From Yersinia thracica (GTDB taxonomy: Bacteria; Pseudomonadota; Gammaproteobacteria; Enterobacterales; Enterobacteriaceae): a DNA stretch of 64,000 nucleotides. A program made the translations under genes and the position numbers. Where the stretch lies: positions 17,691 to 81,690 of the forward strand of contig NZ_CABHXX010000082.1 in assembly GCF_902170565.1 (NCBI RefSeq). The letters run 5' to 3'. The notes beneath the pieces are model-generated. The model did not search any database. It was not told where the DNA came from and was given only the letters and a program-made list of their open reading frames with translations. Position 1 is the stretch's first letter; each line of letters begins with the position of its first letter. Below are positions 52,961 through 63,738 of this stretch, in pieces.

Positions 52961-53719
52961 ATGAGTAATTTCGCCGTTTCCCTTTCTGAAGTCGTTGCGC
53001 CCGATGTTATAGCGCCTGAAGTTATAGCGCCCGAAGTTATAGCGATAGTACCGGCGGCGGGTATTGGCAGCCGCATGCAAGCTGATTGCCCTAAACAGTA
53101 TTTAATTGTGGGGGGCAAGACAATCATTGAACACGCCATTCTTTCTCTGCTGAGTCACCCACGAATCCAGCGGATTATTGTTGTGATACATCCGCAAGAC
53201 ACACAATTCTCAAGGTTATCTATCGCCAGGGATCCCCGCATCAGTATTGTTCATGGCGGTGACCAGCGAGCTGATTCTGTGATGGCGGGTTTACAGCAGG
53301 CAGGACAGGCCGAATGGGCGCTGGTTCATGATGCAGCTCGTCCGTGTTTGCACCAAAGTGACCTTGAAAAACTGCTGGCAATTACTGAGCACAGCAAGGT
53401 TGGTGGTATTCTGGCAGCGCCGGTTCGTGACACCATGAAACGCAGTGAACCCGGTGTGCAAGCCATTGCTCATACGGTTGATCGCCAAGCGCTGTGGCAT
53501 GCGCTGACACCGCAACTTTTCCCGCTTGAGTTATTAAAAATGTGCTTATCCCGTGCCCTGCAAGACGGCGCGCTGGTCACTGATGAAGCATCAGCATTAG
53601 AACATTGCGGCTATCATCCGATACTGGTTTCAGGGCGTTCGGATAATATCAAGGTGACGCGCCCGGAGGATTTGGCGCTGGCGGAGTTTTATTTAACTCA
53701 ACAACACCCCCCTAAGTAA
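52961..53719 (+). CDS. ispD: 2-C-methyl-D-erythritol 4-phosphate cytidylyltransferase
   Basis: IspD joins MEP and CTP to CDP-ME in isoprenoid synthesis. The nucleotide loop [19 protein letters not shown] (from about residue 29), VHDAARPC, and [12 protein letters not shown] are conserved. The N-terminus is unusual: [20 protein letters not shown], made by tandem 15-bp repeats, lengthens it by about 15 residues compared with the Yersinia relatives I recall. The catalytic core is unaffected. It lies three bases after ftsB. Confidence 0.96.
   Translation: MSNFAVSLSEVVAPDVIAPEVIAPEVIAIVPAAGIGSRMQADCPKQYLIVGGKTIIEHAILSLLSHPRIQRIIVVIHPQDTQFSRLSIARDPRISIVHGGDQRADSVMAGLQQAGQAEWALVHDAARPCLHQSDLEKLLAITEHSKVGGILAAPVRDTMKRSEPGVQAIAHTVDRQALWHALTPQLFPLELLKMCLSRALQDGALVTDEASALEHCGYHPILVSGRSDNIKVTRPEDLALAEFYLTQQHPPK
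52988..53047 (+). repeat. Four 15-bp tandem repeats at the ispD N-terminus
   Basis: Units at 52988-53002, 53003-53017, 53018-53032 and 53033-53047 encode [15 protein letters not shown] and EVIAI. The last three are nearly the same at the base level (GAAGTTATAGCGCCC). Since 15 is a multiple of three, changes in copy number keep the frame. Confidence 0.9.
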
Positions 53720-53731
53720 AGGAGAAGAACA

Positions 53732-54220
53732 ATGCGGATTGGTCATGGTTTCGATGTACATAAATTTGGTGAAAATGGCAGCGGCCCCCTGATTATTGGT
53801 GGAGTGCGCATCCCTTACGAAAAGGGTTTATTGGCACATTCAGATGGCGATGTTGCACTGCATGCCGCCACTGATGCATTACTGGGCGCTGCTGCATTAG
53901 GCGATATTGGCAAGTTATTCCCCGATACTGACCCAGCCTTTAAAGGTGCTGACAGCCGCGGTTTATTGCGAGAAGCATACCGCCGCATTCTGGCTAAGGG
54001 GTACAAGCTGGGTAATCTGGATATCACGATTATCGCCCAAGCCCCTAAAATGGCCCCCCATATCCCACAAATGCGCGTTCACTTGGCAGAAGACCTACAA
54101 TGTCATATGGATGATATCAATGTAAAAGCCACCACCACTGAGCAGCTTGGTTTCACCGGCCGTGGTGAAGGTATTGCGTGTGAAGCCGTGGCGTTATTAA
54201 TCAAAGTTGAGCAGGTTTAA
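53732..54220 (+). CDS. ispF: 2-C-methyl-D-erythritol 2,4-cyclodiphosphate synthase
   Basis: IspF closes the cyclodiphosphate two steps after IspD. Metal ligands are in GHGFDVH (Asp8, His10), with [19 protein letters not shown] and [15 protein letters not shown] conserved. The 162-residue length is near standard. AAGGAG precedes the ATG, which lies 12 bases after ispD. Confidence 0.97.
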   Translation: MRIGHGFDVHKFGENGSGPLIIGGVRIPYEKGLLAHSDGDVALHAATDALLGAAALGDIGKLFPDTDPAFKGADSRGLLREAYRRILAKGYKLGNLDITIIAQAPKMAPHIPQMRVHLAEDLQCHMDDINVKATTTEQLGFTGRGEGIACEAVALLIKVEQV

Positions 54221-54230
54221 GGCATAACTG

Positions 54231-55280
54231 ATGGATATGGAAAATCTAACCTGGCTGCACGGCAAACCCAAAGCGAGTGGCATTTTAAAAGCCAATCCGG
54301 AAGACTTTGTGGTGGTCGAAGATTTGGGTTTTGAGCCGGACGGTGAAGGCGAGCATTTATTGGTTCGTATCCGCAAAAATGGCTGTAACACTCAGTTTGT
54401 TGCGGATTATCTGGCGCGTTTCGCCAAGATTCACCCGCGGCTGGTGAGCTATGCCGGTTTGAAAGATCGTCACGCCGTCACCGAACAGTGGTTCTGTTTG
54501 CACTTACCGGGTAAAGAAGCGCCGGATCTTGCTACTTTCGAGCTGGAAGGCTGTGAAGTATTGGAGTCGGTGCGTCAGAAAAGAAAACTGCGGATTGGCT
54601 CACTGAAAGGCAATGCTTTTACTTTGGTATTGCGCCACATAACTGATAATCAGGATGTCGAACAGCGATTGCAGCAGATTGCCGCTCATGGTGTACCGAA
54701 CTATTTTGGTCGCCAGCGCTTTGGCCGCGGTGGCAACAATCTGGTGCAGGCGCGTTTGTGGGCGAATAATGAAATTCGAGTTAAAGAGCGCAGTAAACGC
54801 AGCTTTTACTTATCCGCCAGCCGTAGCGCGATGTTCAACCTGATTAGCAGTCGTCGTTTAGCTCAACAGCAGGCGATGACGGTACTGGAAGGTGATGCTT
54901 TGCAGCTATCGGGGCGCGGCAGTTGGTTTGTGGCCGGGGCTGATGAATTGGCCTTGTTACAGCAGCGGGTCGATGCGAGCGAATTGAATGTAACCGCTCC
55001 GTTGCCAGGTGATGGTGAGTTGGGTACTCAAGGCGCGGCATTAGCTTTCGAACAAGCATGTTTAGCTGATCAAACCGAGCTATTGGCACTGATTAAGCGC
55101 GAACGTGTCGAGGGTGCGCGCCGGGCTATCTTACTCAAACCGCAAAATATGCAGTGGAACTGGTGGGATGAGGTCACTTTGGAACTCAGTTTCTGGTTAC
55201 CTGCCGGCAGTTTTGCCACCAGTGTGGTGCGGGAAATCATGAATCAGGATAATGCCGATGCTGCGGATATTGCTGAGTAA
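54231..55280 (+). CDS. truD: tRNA pseudouridine(13) synthase TruD
   Basis: TruD forms pseudouridine at position 13 of tRNA-Glu. The catalytic Asp is in [15 protein letters not shown] (about residue 81); [23 protein letters not shown] and [14 protein letters not shown] are family blocks, and the inserted TRUD domain follows. Length 349. ATG 54231 and ATG 54237 are both possible. Its end overlaps the start of surE by 23 bases. Confidence 0.95.
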   Translation: MDMENLTWLHGKPKASGILKANPEDFVVVEDLGFEPDGEGEHLLVRIRKNGCNTQFVADYLARFAKIHPRLVSYAGLKDRHAVTEQWFCLHLPGKEAPDLATFELEGCEVLESVRQKRKLRIGSLKGNAFTLVLRHITDNQDVEQRLQQIAAHGVPNYFGRQRFGRGGNNLVQARLWANNEIRVKERSKRSFYLSASRSAMFNLISSRRLAQQQAMTVLEGDALQLSGRGSWFVAGADELALLQQRVDASELNVTAPLPGDGELGTQGAALAFEQACLADQTELLALIKRERVEGARRAILLKPQNMQWNWWDEVTLELSFWLPAGSFATSVVREIMNQDNADAADIAE

Positions 55281-56022
55281 CGATGATGGAATTACTGCGC
55301 CGGGCATACAGACGTTGGCAGCCGCATTGCGGGAGTTTGCGCTGGTACAAATTGTAGCGCCCGATCGCAATCGAAGCGGCTCCTCCAATGCCTTGACGCT
55401 AGATAGCGCCCTGCGTATTACCACCTTATCTAATGGCGACATTGCGGTACAACAAGGTACGCCGACCGATTGTGTCTATCTGGGGGTCAATGCATTAATG
55501 CGCCCCCGACCCGATATTGTGGTGTCCGGCATCAATGCTGGCCCTAATCTGGGGGACGATGTTATCTACTCAGGGACCGTGGCGGCCGCGATGGAAGGGC
55601 GACATTTGGGGTTTCCTGCTTTGGCGGTTTCACTCAATGGGCATCAACATTATGCGACGGCGGCGGCGGTCACTTGCCGTATCTTGCGCGCGTTACAACA
55701 TAAACCGTTGCATACGGGCAAGATACTGAATATTAATGTACCTGATTTACCCTTATCTCAAATTAAAGGGATTCGGGTAACACGTTGTGGTAGCCGCCAT
55801 CCAGCAGAGCAGGTATTTTGTCAACAAGACCCGCGCGGGCAAGATCTCTACTGGATCGGGCCTCCGGGGGAGAAGTTTGATGTAGCGGAAGACACTGATT
55901 TTGCAGCCGTTGAACAAGGTTATGTGTCTATCACGCCGTTGCAGGTTGATTTAACAGCCTATGGGGCTCAAAACGTGGTTGAAAACTGGTTAGCCAATGC
56001 AGAGGTTGACGGGGAATGGTAA
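55258..56022 (+). CDS. surE: 5'/3'-nucleotidase SurE
   Basis: SurE is a stationary-phase survival phosphatase that acts on nucleoside monophosphates and short polyphosphate. The metal site is in [10 protein letters not shown] (Asp-Asp near residues 9-10), with [31 protein letters not shown] and NVPDLP. ATG 55258 (MLRILLSND) fits the family start; ATG 55252 is in frame and adds two residues. It overlaps truD at the start and pcm by seven bases at the end. Confidence 0.95.
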   Translation: MLRILLSNDDGITAPGIQTLAAALREFALVQIVAPDRNRSGSSNALTLDSALRITTLSNGDIAVQQGTPTDCVYLGVNALMRPRPDIVVSGINAGPNLGDDVIYSGTVAAAMEGRHLGFPALAVSLNGHQHYATAAAVTCRILRALQHKPLHTGKILNINVPDLPLSQIKGIRVTRCGSRHPAEQVFCQQDPRGQDLYWIGPPGEKFDVAEDTDFAAVEQGYVSITPLQVDLTAYGAQNVVENWLANAEVDGEW

Positions 56023-56642
56023 ATAAACGCATGCAAACATTGTTGATGCTGTTACGTCAGCAAGGTATTCGGGACGAGCGCTTGTTACAGGCGATCGAAG
56101 CGGTGCCGCGCGAGCGTTTTGTTGATGAGGCACTGGCCCATAAAGCCTATGAGAATACCGCCTTGCCTATAGGTTCAGGGCAAACTATTTCTCAGCCTTA
56201 TATGGTGGCGCGTATGACGGAGTTGTTGCAATTGACGCCCACTTCGCGGGTATTAGAGATAGGCACCGGCTCGGGGTATCAAACGGCTATTTTGGCGCAT
56301 TTGGTCGAACATGTATGCTCAGTTGAACGAATCAAAGGGTTACAGTGGCAGGCAAAACGTCGCCTGAAACAGCTGGATCTGCATAATGTCTCTACTCGCC
56401 ATGGTGATGGCTGGCTAGGTTGGGCATCACGCGGGCCATTTGATGCGATCATTGTGACCGCTGCCCCACCAGAAATACCGCATGCTTTACTTGAGCAATT
56501 GGATGAGGGTGGAATATTGGTTCTGCCTGTGGGAGAACAGGCTCAAACCTTGAAATATGTGCAGCGCCGTAATAATGAGTTTCAGATTGAGACGGTAGAA
56601 GCCGTGCGTTTTGTTCCTTTAGTTAAAGGGGAATTGGCCTGA
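56016..56642 (+). CDS. pcm: Protein-L-isoaspartate O-methyltransferase
   Basis: Pcm methylates isoaspartate residues to start repair of aged proteins. The active-site segment [15 protein letters not shown] and the SAM-binding motif [14 protein letters not shown] are conserved, as is VTAAPPEIP. It has 208 residues and the usual start [10 protein letters not shown]. It overlaps surE by seven bases, which implies translational coupling. Confidence 0.96.
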   Translation: MVNKRMQTLLMLLRQQGIRDERLLQAIEAVPRERFVDEALAHKAYENTALPIGSGQTISQPYMVARMTELLQLTPTSRVLEIGTGSGYQTAILAHLVEHVCSVERIKGLQWQAKRRLKQLDLHNVSTRHGDGWLGWASRGPFDAIIVTAAPPEIPHALLEQLDEGGILVLPVGEQAQTLKYVQRRNNEFQIETVEAVRFVPLVKGELA

Positions 56643-56817
56643 AAAAATGTCATTATTTCAGGCCTAATCTTTGACTAAAGTCGAAGTGCAGCTTTCTTGT
56701 GCTAAAGATTGGACAAAAATCAGTAACATAAATTTTATGGTATGGCAGGGGCGCTATTGATAGCATGCGCGCATCTATATTGGATATATCGCTTAATATT
56801 GCTGTCATGGGGGAAGC

Positions 56818-57801
56818 ATGAGCACGGGAAGCCCAATGATTACATTACGCCGGGTAGCGGCATGTACGGTTATGAGTTTATGGTTGGTTGGTTGTAGCAA
56901 TGATAATACAACATCTGCGCCAATCAGCAGTGTCGGTGGTGATCGCTCTGGTACCATGCTAAGTGGTTCGGACACCAATAGTTCGGGTGAGCGCATTGTT
57001 TATAACCGTAGTTACGACAATATCCCCAAAGGAAGCTACAGCGGTAATACCTATACCGTTAAGCGTGGTGACACGCTGTTTTATATTGCCTGGATTACGG
57101 GGAATGACTTCCGTGATCTGGCGACAAAAAACAATATTGCAGAGCCTTATAGCCTGAATGTGGGGCAATCTATTCAGTTGGGTAATGGTTCTAGTGGTGG
57201 AATGTTAGCCGCGACTGATGCCACATCAAGTGGAATAGCAAAACCGCCTGCAAATATTCAGAACACAACTACAACGGTTGATTCTCAATCAACTAGCGCG
57301 TATTCTGAAAACTCGGGTAAACAGAATGTTGGCAAAATGTTGCCAGCGTCAGGCGCTGTTGTCGCTACAACTGCGCCTGTTATCGCGCCGAGCAGTCCAA
57401 TCAGTGACCCTACCAGCAATGGTGGTCCAGTCAGTAACTGGAAATGGCCAACTGAAGGTAAAACGATCGATAGTTTCTCTGCTTCCGAAGGGGGAAATAA
57501 AGGGATTGATATCGCCGGTTCTCGTGGGCAACCTATCTTCGCTACAGCAAATGGGCGAGTTGTGTATGCTGGGAACGCACTGCGTGGTTACGGTAATCTT
57601 ATTATCATCAAACACAATGATGATTACCTGAGCGCCTACGCTCATAACGATACAATGCTGGTCCGGGAACAAGAAGAAGTGAAGGCGGGTCAAAAAATAG
57701 CAACCATGGGTAGCACCGGAACCAGTTCAGTAAGATTGCACTTTGAAATTCGTTACAAGGGGAAATCCGTAAACCCGCTGCGTTACCTTCCGCAGCGATA
57801 G
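56818..57801 (+). CDS. nlpD: Murein hydrolase activator NlpD (outer-membrane lipoprotein)
   Basis: NlpD activates the amidase AmiC at the division site. The lipobox LVGC places the lipidated Cys at about residue 26. A LysM domain (about 75-120, [17 protein letters not shown]) and a C-terminal LytM/M23 domain (about 215-327) follow; the latter lacks a full catalytic set, as is normal for activators ([13 protein letters not shown]). The middle is a Ser/Thr-rich linker. The main rpoS promoter lies inside nlpD in E. coli; an equivalent would be near 57290 but I could not pick it out. Confidence 0.95.
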   Translation: MSTGSPMITLRRVAACTVMSLWLVGCSNDNTTSAPISSVGGDRSGTMLSGSDTNSSGERIVYNRSYDNIPKGSYSGNTYTVKRGDTLFYIAWITGNDFRDLATKNNIAEPYSLNVGQSIQLGNGSSGGMLAATDATSSGIAKPPANIQNTTTTVDSQSTSAYSENSGKQNVGKMLPASGAVVATTAPVIAPSSPISDPTSNGGPVSNWKWPTEGKTIDSFSASEGGNKGIDIAGSRGQPIFATANGRVVYAGNALRGYGNLIIIKHNDDYLSAYAHNDTMLVREQEEVKAGQKIATMGSTGTSSVRLHFEIRYKGKSVNPLRYLPQR

Positions 57802-57855
57802 ATTGGGCAGAATACGCTGTATTCTGCTCGCCGGATTCACGGGTAGGAGCAGCAT
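57741..57855 (+). promoter_or_regulatory. rpoS 5' leader, sRNA-responsive region
   Basis: The end of nlpD (57741-57780) is nearly the same as the E. coli stretch to which DsrA, RprA and ArcZ pair to open the rpoS leader, as I recall it. A perfect 9-bp hairpin, GCAGAATAC (57807-57815) and GTATTCTGC (57819-57827), follows, then the ribosome binding site GTAGGAG. Post-transcriptional control of rpoS is probably kept. Confidence 0.6.
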
Positions 57856-58854
57856 ATGAGCCAAAATACGCTGAAAGTTAACGAGTTGCATGAAGATGCT
57901 GATTTTGATGAAAACAGTACGGAAACTGAAATTTTCGACGAAAAAGCATCAGTAGAAGATGAACCTACTGAAAGCGAGTTAGCAGAAGATGAGCTGTTGG
58001 CGCAAGGTGTTACCCAGCGAGTGCTGGATGCAACGCAGCTCTATCTTGGTGAGATTGGTTATTCACCATTATTGACCGCAGAAGAAGAGGTTTATTTTGC
58101 CCGGCGTGCATTGCGCGGAGATGTGCCTTCGCGCCGGCGTATGATCGAAAGTAACTTGCGGTTGGTGGTGAAGATCGCCCGCCGTTACAGTAATCGCGGT
58201 TTAGCGCTGCTGGATTTGATTGAAGAGGGTAACCTCGGCCTAATCCGTGCAGTGGAAAAATTTGATCCTGAACGCGGTTTCCGTTTCTCCACTTATGCCA
58301 CTTGGTGGATACGCCAGACGATTGAACGGGCAATAATGAACCAAACCCGTACTATCCGTTTGCCTATCCATATCGTTAAAGAATTAAACGTTTATTTGCG
58401 TACAGCGCGAGAGCTTTCCCATAAATTGGATCATGAACCGAGTGCGGAAGAGATTGCTGAGCAACTCGACAGACCGGTCGATGACGTGAGCCGTATGTTA
58501 CGCCTTAATGAACGTATCACTTCTGTTGATACACCTTTAGGCGGCGACTCAGAGAAAGCCTTGTTAGATATTCTGTCTGACGAAAATGAAAACGGCCCAG
58601 AAGACACGACGCAAGATGACGATATGAAGCAAAGTATCGTTAAATGGCTGTTTGAATTGAATGCAAAACAGCGCGAAGTTTTGGCCCGTCGTTTTGGTTT
58701 GTTAGGGTATGAAGCTGCAACATTGGAAGATGTTGGCCGTGAGATTGGTTTAACACGTGAACGCGTGCGCCAGATTCAAGTTGAAGGTTTACGTCGTTTG
58801 CGGGAAATTCTGCAAGCACAGGGCCTGAGCATCGAAGCCTTGTTTCGTGAATAA
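57856..58854 (+). CDS. rpoS: RNA polymerase sigma factor RpoS (sigma-38)
   Basis: The master regulator of the general stress and stationary-phase response. Region 1.2-2.4 runs from [20 protein letters not shown] to [14 protein letters not shown]; region 3 has [14 protein letters not shown]; region 4.2 with the helix-turn-helix has [28 protein letters not shown]. It has 332 residues against 330 in E. coli, the difference lying in the acidic N-terminus. RssB recognition around Lys173 is in the conserved part. Confidence 0.98.
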   Translation: MSQNTLKVNELHEDADFDENSTETEIFDEKASVEDEPTESELAEDELLAQGVTQRVLDATQLYLGEIGYSPLLTAEEEVYFARRALRGDVPSRRRMIESNLRLVVKIARRYSNRGLALLDLIEEGNLGLIRAVEKFDPERGFRFSTYATWWIRQTIERAIMNQTRTIRLPIHIVKELNVYLRTARELSHKLDHEPSAEEIAEQLDRPVDDVSRMLRLNERITSVDTPLGGDSEKALLDILSDENENGPEDTTQDDDMKQSIVKWLFELNAKQREVLARRFGLLGYEAATLEDVGREIGLTRERVRQIQVEGLRRLREILQAQGLSIEALFRE

Positions 58855-58881
58855 ACATTATGTTCCGTGAATAAACACTAT
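58842..58881 (+). repeat. 20-bp tandem duplication across the rpoS stop codon
   Basis: GTTTCGTGAATAAACATTAT (58842-58861) is repeated as GTTCCGTGAATAAACACTAT (58862-58881) with two differences. The first copy contains the rpoS stop, so the protein is unaffected and a spare copy of the 3' end lies in the untranslated region. Confidence 0.85.
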
Positions 58882-58903
58882 CGCGAGTTATCTAGAAAAC
58901 ACG

Positions 58904-58934
58904 AAAACGGTGAACTGATGTTCACCGTTTTTTT
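58904..58934 (+). terminator. Rho-independent terminator after rpoS
   Basis: AAACGGTGAAC (58905-58915) pairs perfectly with GTTCACCGTTT (58920-58930) over a four-base loop, followed by T residues. It ends the nlpD-rpoS transcript before convergent mutS. Confidence 0.93.
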
Positions 58935-58993
58935 ATGCCTGTAATCTACCTTTTGGCGAATGACAGGCGGTTTATCTATTTGAACAGAGTCAT

Positions 58994-61549
58994 TTACACC
59001 ATGTTTTTCAGGCGATAAATCCATTCAAGTGCTTGACGTGGCGATAGCGAATCCGGATCCAGAGCTTCTAATGCTTCGACGGCGGGTGGGACTTCTTCAT
59101 TTAGCAATGTGAGTTGCGAGCCATCAATCTTGCTTGCTGCTGCATTATTCGACAATGATTCCAGTTCTTTTAGTTTTTGCCGTGCGCGCTTAATGACATC
59201 CCGTGGCACACCGGCCAAGGCTGCAACGGCTAAACCATAACTTTTACTCGCCGCGCCATCTTGCACACTGTGCATAAAGGCGATGGTTTCGCCATGTTCC
59301 AGTGCATCAAGATGAACATTGACCACTCCTTCCATTTTTTCCGGTAGGGTCGTCAGCTCAAAGTAATGAGTCGCGAATAATGTCATGGCTTTGATACGGC
59401 TAGCCAGATTTTCTGCACAAGCCCAAGCCAGTGAAAGGCCATCATAGGTTGAGGTTCCGCGGCCAATTTCATCCATCAACACCAAACTTTGCTCGGTAGC
59501 ATTATGCAAAATATTGGCTGTTTCTGTCATTTCGACCATAAAGGTAGAACGGCCAGATGCCAAGTCGTCAGCGGCACCGACGCGGGTGAAGATACGATCA
59601 ACTGGCCCAATGGTGGCTTGATCTGCTGGAACGTAACTCCCCATATGCGCCAGTAACACGATCAACGCTGTTTGGCGCATATAAGTACTTTTACCGCCCA
59701 TATTGGGGCCGGTAATGATCAACATGCGCCGCTGCGGTGACAAGGTTAGCGGGTTAGAAATGAAAGGTTCGCTGAGTACCTGTTCCACCACTGGATGGCG
59801 GCCCCCGATAATTTTGATCCCCGGTTTGTCACTCAAAACAGGGCAGTTATAGTTGAGTGTTTCCGCTCTTTCAGCCAGATTTGCGAGTACATCCAGTTCA
59901 GCCAGCGCATTGGCACTGATTTGTAATTCAGGTAGATGCGGCAACAGCAGATCGAAAATCTCTTCGTACAAACCTTTTTCAATTGCCAGAGCTTTGCCTT
60001 TAGAGGTCAGAACTTTGTCTTCATACTCTTTCAGCTCAGGAATGATATAGCGCTCGGCATTCTTCAGGGTTTGTCTGCGAACATAATGGATTGGCACCAG
60101 ATGGCTTTGACCCCGACTGACCTGAATGAAGTAGCCATGAACGCCATTAAAACCTACTTTTAGTGTATCCAGACCCAGTTTTTCGCGCTCACGGATTTCC
60201 AACCGGTCCAGATAATCGGTTGCGCCATCAGCCAGCGCCCGCCATTCATCTAATTCTGCATTGTATCCCGGCGCGATAACGCCACCATCGCGCACCAATA
60301 CTGGCGGTGCTTCAACAATGGCGCGTTCCAACAAGTCTTGTAACTCATCAAATTGACCGACTTGCGACCGTAAATTTTGTATATGAGGAACATCCAGCGG
60401 TTGCAATAACCGATGAATTTCAGGTAGTTGCTGGAATGCATGGCGCATTCTTGCCAAATCTCTCGGGCGTGCGGTTCGCAGTGCCAGGCGAGCCAGAATA
60501 CGTTCTAAATCACCGACTTGACGCAACGGAGTTTGCAGTTCAGCGGTAATATCTTGCAAGCCGCCAATGGCTTGCTGGCGATCGGTCAACACCTTAGTGT
60601 CACGGATTGGCATATGCAGCCAGCGTTTCAGCATGCGGCTACCCATGGCCGTCACACTGCAATCAAGGATAGCGGCCAGTGTATTTTCCGTTCCTCCGGA
60701 CAAATTCTGGGTCAGTTCGAGATTGCGGCGGGTCGCGGCATCCATAACAATGCCATCTTGCTGGCGCTCCATGGTTAAACCACGGATGTGAGGCAGGGAA
60801 GTGCGCTGGGTATCTTTGACATATTGCAGCAGACAGCCCGCAGCCCGCAGTGCTTGATGGGATTGCTCAACCCCAAAACCAATTAAATCGCGGGTACCAA
60901 ATTGCCGATTAAGCTGCTGTTTGGCTGTTTCCAGCTCAAACTCCCATAATGGGCGGCGGCGTAAGCCATGTCGATTTTCTATCAATGACATGGACTCGAA
61001 ATTTTCTGGATAAAGTAACTCTGCGGGATGGGTGCGTTGTAACTCGGCAGCCATAGTCTCAAGGTCTGCGGGTTCCGCAACTCTAAAACGGCCTGAACTG
61101 ATATCCAGTGTTGCATAGCCAAATCCGCGAGCATCCTGCCAGATAGCTGCCAGCAGATTATCTTGCCTTTCTTGCAGCAAGGCTTCATCACTCACGGTGC
61201 CGGGGGTGACGATACGCACTACTTTGCGCTCAACGGGCCCTTTGCTGGTGGCCGGGTCGCCGATTTGCTCGCAGATAGCGGCTGATTCACCCAATTGAAC
61301 CAGTTTTGCCAGATAGTTCTCTATTGAATGATAGGGAACACCGGCCATAGGAATAGGTTCACCGGCGGAGGAACCCCGCTTCGTCAGTGAGATATCCAAT
61401 AACTGTGACGCGCGTTTGGCATCACTGTAGAACAGTTCATAAAAATCGCCCATCCGATAAAACAGTAGAATGTCAGGGTGTTGGGCCTTTAGCCGATGAT
61501 ACTGCTGCATCATTGGGGTGTGGGAATCTAGCTTATCAGTATTATTCAT
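58994..61549 (-). CDS. mutS: DNA mismatch repair protein MutS
   Basis: MutS recognises mismatches and starts methyl-directed repair. The mismatch-binding motif FYELF is near residue 36 ([18 protein letters not shown]). The ATPase has Walker [10 protein letters not shown] (about 614), Walker [15 protein letters not shown] and the His in FATHYFELT. The 851-residue length is standard. It faces rpoS tail to tail, as in E. coli. Confidence 0.98.
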   Translation of the reverse strand: MNNTDKLDSHTPMMQQYHRLKAQHPDILLFYRMGDFYELFYSDAKRASQLLDISLTKRGSSAGEPIPMAGVPYHSIENYLAKLVQLGESAAICEQIGDPATSKGPVERKVVRIVTPGTVSDEALLQERQDNLLAAIWQDARGFGYATLDISSGRFRVAEPADLETMAAELQRTHPAELLYPENFESMSLIENRHGLRRRPLWEFELETAKQQLNRQFGTRDLIGFGVEQSHQALRAAGCLLQYVKDTQRTSLPHIRGLTMERQQDGIVMDAATRRNLELTQNLSGGTENTLAAILDCSVTAMGSRMLKRWLHMPIRDTKVLTDRQQAIGGLQDITAELQTPLRQVGDLERILARLALRTARPRDLARMRHAFQQLPEIHRLLQPLDVPHIQNLRSQVGQFDELQDLLERAIVEAPPVLVRDGGVIAPGYNAELDEWRALADGATDYLDRLEIREREKLGLDTLKVGFNGVHGYFIQVSRGQSHLVPIHYVRRQTLKNAERYIIPELKEYEDKVLTSKGKALAIEKGLYEEIFDLLLPHLPELQISANALAELDVLANLAERAETLNYNCPVLSDKPGIKIIGGRHPVVEQVLSEPFISNPLTLSPQRRMLIITGPNMGGKSTYMRQTALIVLLAHMGSYVPADQATIGPVDRIFTRVGAADDLASGRSTFMVEMTETANILHNATEQSLVLMDEIGRGTSTYDGLSLAWACAENLASRIKAMTLFATHYFELTTLPEKMEGVVNVHLDALEHGETIAFMHSVQDGAASKSYGLAVAALAGVPRDVIKRARQKLKELESLSNNAAASKIDGSQLTLLNEEVPPAVEALEALDPDSLSPRQALEWIYRLKNMV

Positions 61550-61655
61550 GCGGTTATGTTTTCTAGTTAAGTCCTTTTTCCAGCCAATATACTAGCTCAG
61601 CAGCCCGGAAACTGACATAGCTAAAAACTCGGGACGACTCGTAAACAAAGCAGAT

Positions 61656-61677
61656 TAGCCCCTAAATTCAGGGGCTA
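61656..61677 (-). terminator. Hairpin between the Wzy/PglL-like gene and mutS
   Basis: TAGCCCCT (61656-61663) and AGGGGCTA (61670-61677) form a perfect 8-bp stem 32 bases after the Wzy/PglL-like stop. No clear T run follows, so termination is a guess. Confidence 0.5.
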
Positions 61678-61708
61678 TGCATTGATCTGCCTACTCATTG
61701 AGTGGAGA

Positions 61709-63373
61709 CTACTTGAATGCAGGGTTTAGGGGGTACAGCGCGTGAGCTGTCTCCCGCAGGTGCTTGGCCTGAGTGAGGTCATTTTGATAGTGGGTAATCA
61801 TGATAAGGCTTAGATAAACATTCGGATCATTATGCAATTGAATGTATTGCTCGGCCCATACGCGGAATTGAGTCAGTAACGCGGGGTCAGGATTTTGGTT
61901 AAATTGCAGTAACAGATTGATGTGCCGAATATATTGATACCTTTCCCACTGGATATAGGGATTTATCAGCTTATCTAACGGCTGCATGTTAACCAAACCA
62001 CTCCTTTCACTCAGTGTCAGTACACGGCCAGTTTTGAAACCCGTCACCATAAAGAGTAAGGTGCATAATGCGGATAGCACAATAGCGCCCTGTAGCCAGC
62101 GCCGCCACTGAGGCGGGGGAGAGGCTATAGGTACCAACATGTTTTCCGGCACCATCAGTCGGCCCAGTAAAATCAGCACCAGCCAGTGACCGGCAGATTG
62201 ATAAAGAGGCAGCTCGGTCATCAGATGCAAAGCTATTGGCAGAGTTAGTACCCAGAGAGGGAAAACCGTCTTAGGTTGAATCAATAGTGGCTTTATATAC
62301 CCGGCAGCCAATACTAGCATCCCGACTAAAGCCACGATGCCGCCCTCTACCCAGCCATAAAACACTTCATTATGCGGATGAGAAGGGTATACCGAGCCAT
62401 CGAATACCAGCCCGTTCTGCACTAATTCGCGGGCAAAGGTAGACTCAAAGCTACCGTATCCCCAGCCTGTCCATGGGCGCTGTTGTATCATTTGCCAGGT
62501 ATATTCCAGCATTAACCAGCGCTCTTGGTTGCTGGTACCTTTTGATACCAGCATGCTGACCTTCATTTGTTCCTGTAGATAAAAAGCACCCAATAGACTG
62601 AGCAGGCTGAATAGCCACAACCAGGCCATTTTTCGCTGACGCCAGTAATAGAGGGAAAGCAATGCTAGCGTTGCGACTCCACCAACCCAGCCAATTCGCG
62701 ATTGCAATAGCATTAATATGCCGGGGAAAACCAGCAGCGTGAGGGCACTTATGCCACGTATGACCCGATTGCCCGAGGCCATAAACAGGTAGGCCGCGAT
62801 GCCATAGCCTGTTGCCAGGTAACTGGCCAGCACATTAGTCTGCTGAAACATGCCATAGGGGCGCAGGGTGATATTAAATTCCATCCAGTTATCTGCTGTA
62901 AAAACAAACCATTGCAGTAAAGTTAGCGTGGCCTGACCCCAAGCGGACAACAGTATTAACAGTAGCCACGTCTGTCGTGCATTGTGATGTAGTTTCAGCC
63001 GAAACAGCCCAAGCAGCAGTATTATCCCCCCCCACAAACCGAGCACTCGCGGTAACCAAGCCCCGATATGCTGTAATGACGCAGGCCACAATCCTGGAAG
63101 TGTCAGCAGCAGCGCACCAAGCAGCAGCCACCGATGACTCGGAGCGTTCACTGCGCGGGCCTCTTCACTATGCGGCCAATAGAGCACCATCACTAACAGC
63201 GCCATCATGGCCCAGATGACAATATTATGGGGAAGATGAAGCCCGGCGCCGCCTCGATTGATTTCATAGTGCATCATGGAAACAAATGTAATGGCCATGA
63301 GCAGCAAAACAATAAGGTTAACTTTTCGTGTGGGAAAAGTGGTTTTTAGCGATGTAAGAAAGAATAATTTCAT
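61709..63373 (-). CDS. PglL/Wzy-type O-oligosaccharyltransferase or O-antigen ligase-like membrane protein
   Basis: A 554-residue inner-membrane protein with about a dozen membrane segments. The Wzy_C core contains LLQSRIGWVGG and RPWTGWGYGSFE, then SHPHNEVFYGWVEGGIVAL, the HxxNE-type signature of WaaL/PglL enzymes. The C-terminal part (about 430-554, RYQYIRHINLLLQFNQNPD onward) resembles the extra periplasmic domain of PglL-type O-oligosaccharyltransferases. These move glycans from undecaprenyl diphosphate to protein or lipid A. No glycan cluster or pilin substrate is visible here, so the acceptor is unknown. It is not part of the E. coli layout next to mutS. Confidence 0.78.
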   Translation of the reverse strand: MKLFFLTSLKTTFPTRKVNLIVLLLMAITFVSMMHYEINRGGAGLHLPHNIVIWAMMALLVMVLYWPHSEEARAVNAPSHRWLLLGALLLTLPGLWPASLQHIGAWLPRVLGLWGGIILLLGLFRLKLHHNARQTWLLLILLSAWGQATLTLLQWFVFTADNWMEFNITLRPYGMFQQTNVLASYLATGYGIAAYLFMASGNRVIRGISALTLLVFPGILMLLQSRIGWVGGVATLALLSLYYWRQRKMAWLWLFSLLSLLGAFYLQEQMKVSMLVSKGTSNQERWLMLEYTWQMIQQRPWTGWGYGSFESTFARELVQNGLVFDGSVYPSHPHNEVFYGWVEGGIVALVGMLVLAAGYIKPLLIQPKTVFPLWVLTLPIALHLMTELPLYQSAGHWLVLILLGRLMVPENMLVPIASPPPQWRRWLQGAIVLSALCTLLFMVTGFKTGRVLTLSERSGLVNMQPLDKLINPYIQWERYQYIRHINLLLQFNQNPDPALLTQFRVWAEQYIQLHNDPNVYLSLIMITHYQNDLTQAKHLRETAHALYPLNPAFK

Positions 63374-63474
63374 TATTTTCAGTTTGTTACTGTTTTTGAG
63401 CTGTATTGGCGGTTAGCGGGTTAACTCATTATTTTGCGTATTGAGTCATAAATGCTCAATAAGCGTGCTTTCAT

Positions 63475-63738
63475 TTATTTTTCAGTCGGATGAGCAATAA
63501 ACCAGCGTAGTGAGTTCATTACTTTGGTTTCTGACATTCTGGCTCTGTTTTCATCGACTAACTTCATTAATACCAATCTTGCCGTATAAATATCCAGCTG
63601 TGCTTTATCAGCAAGCTCTCTTGTTTTTGGCCAATTGATAACTGGGGGAGGTGATTCAGTAAACTGTTCCTTTAGAACATTACAGTGCTCTTCCAATATA
63701 CCCATGACTTCTTCTTTACGTTGATCCTTAGGTTTCAT
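63475..63738 (-). CDS. Small winged-helix-like protein, possibly FaeA/PapI family
   Basis: An 87-residue soluble, charged protein. The central part, RELADKAQLDIYTARLVLMKLVDENRAR, has the outline of a helix-turn-helix followed by a wing, like PapI/FaeA, small regulators that act with Lrp on fimbrial promoters. The similarity is by pattern only and the N-terminal ~25 residues are extra. No good ribosome binding site was picked out with certainty; TGAGGAAT upstream is plausible. It precedes the PglL-like gene by about 100 bases on the same strand. If it is a fimbrial regulator, fimbrial genes may lie beyond the right edge. Confidence 0.5.
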   Translation of the reverse strand: MKPKDQRKEEVMGILEEHCNVLKEQFTESPPPVINWPKTRELADKAQLDIYTARLVLMKLVDENRARMSETKVMNSLRWFIAHPTEK

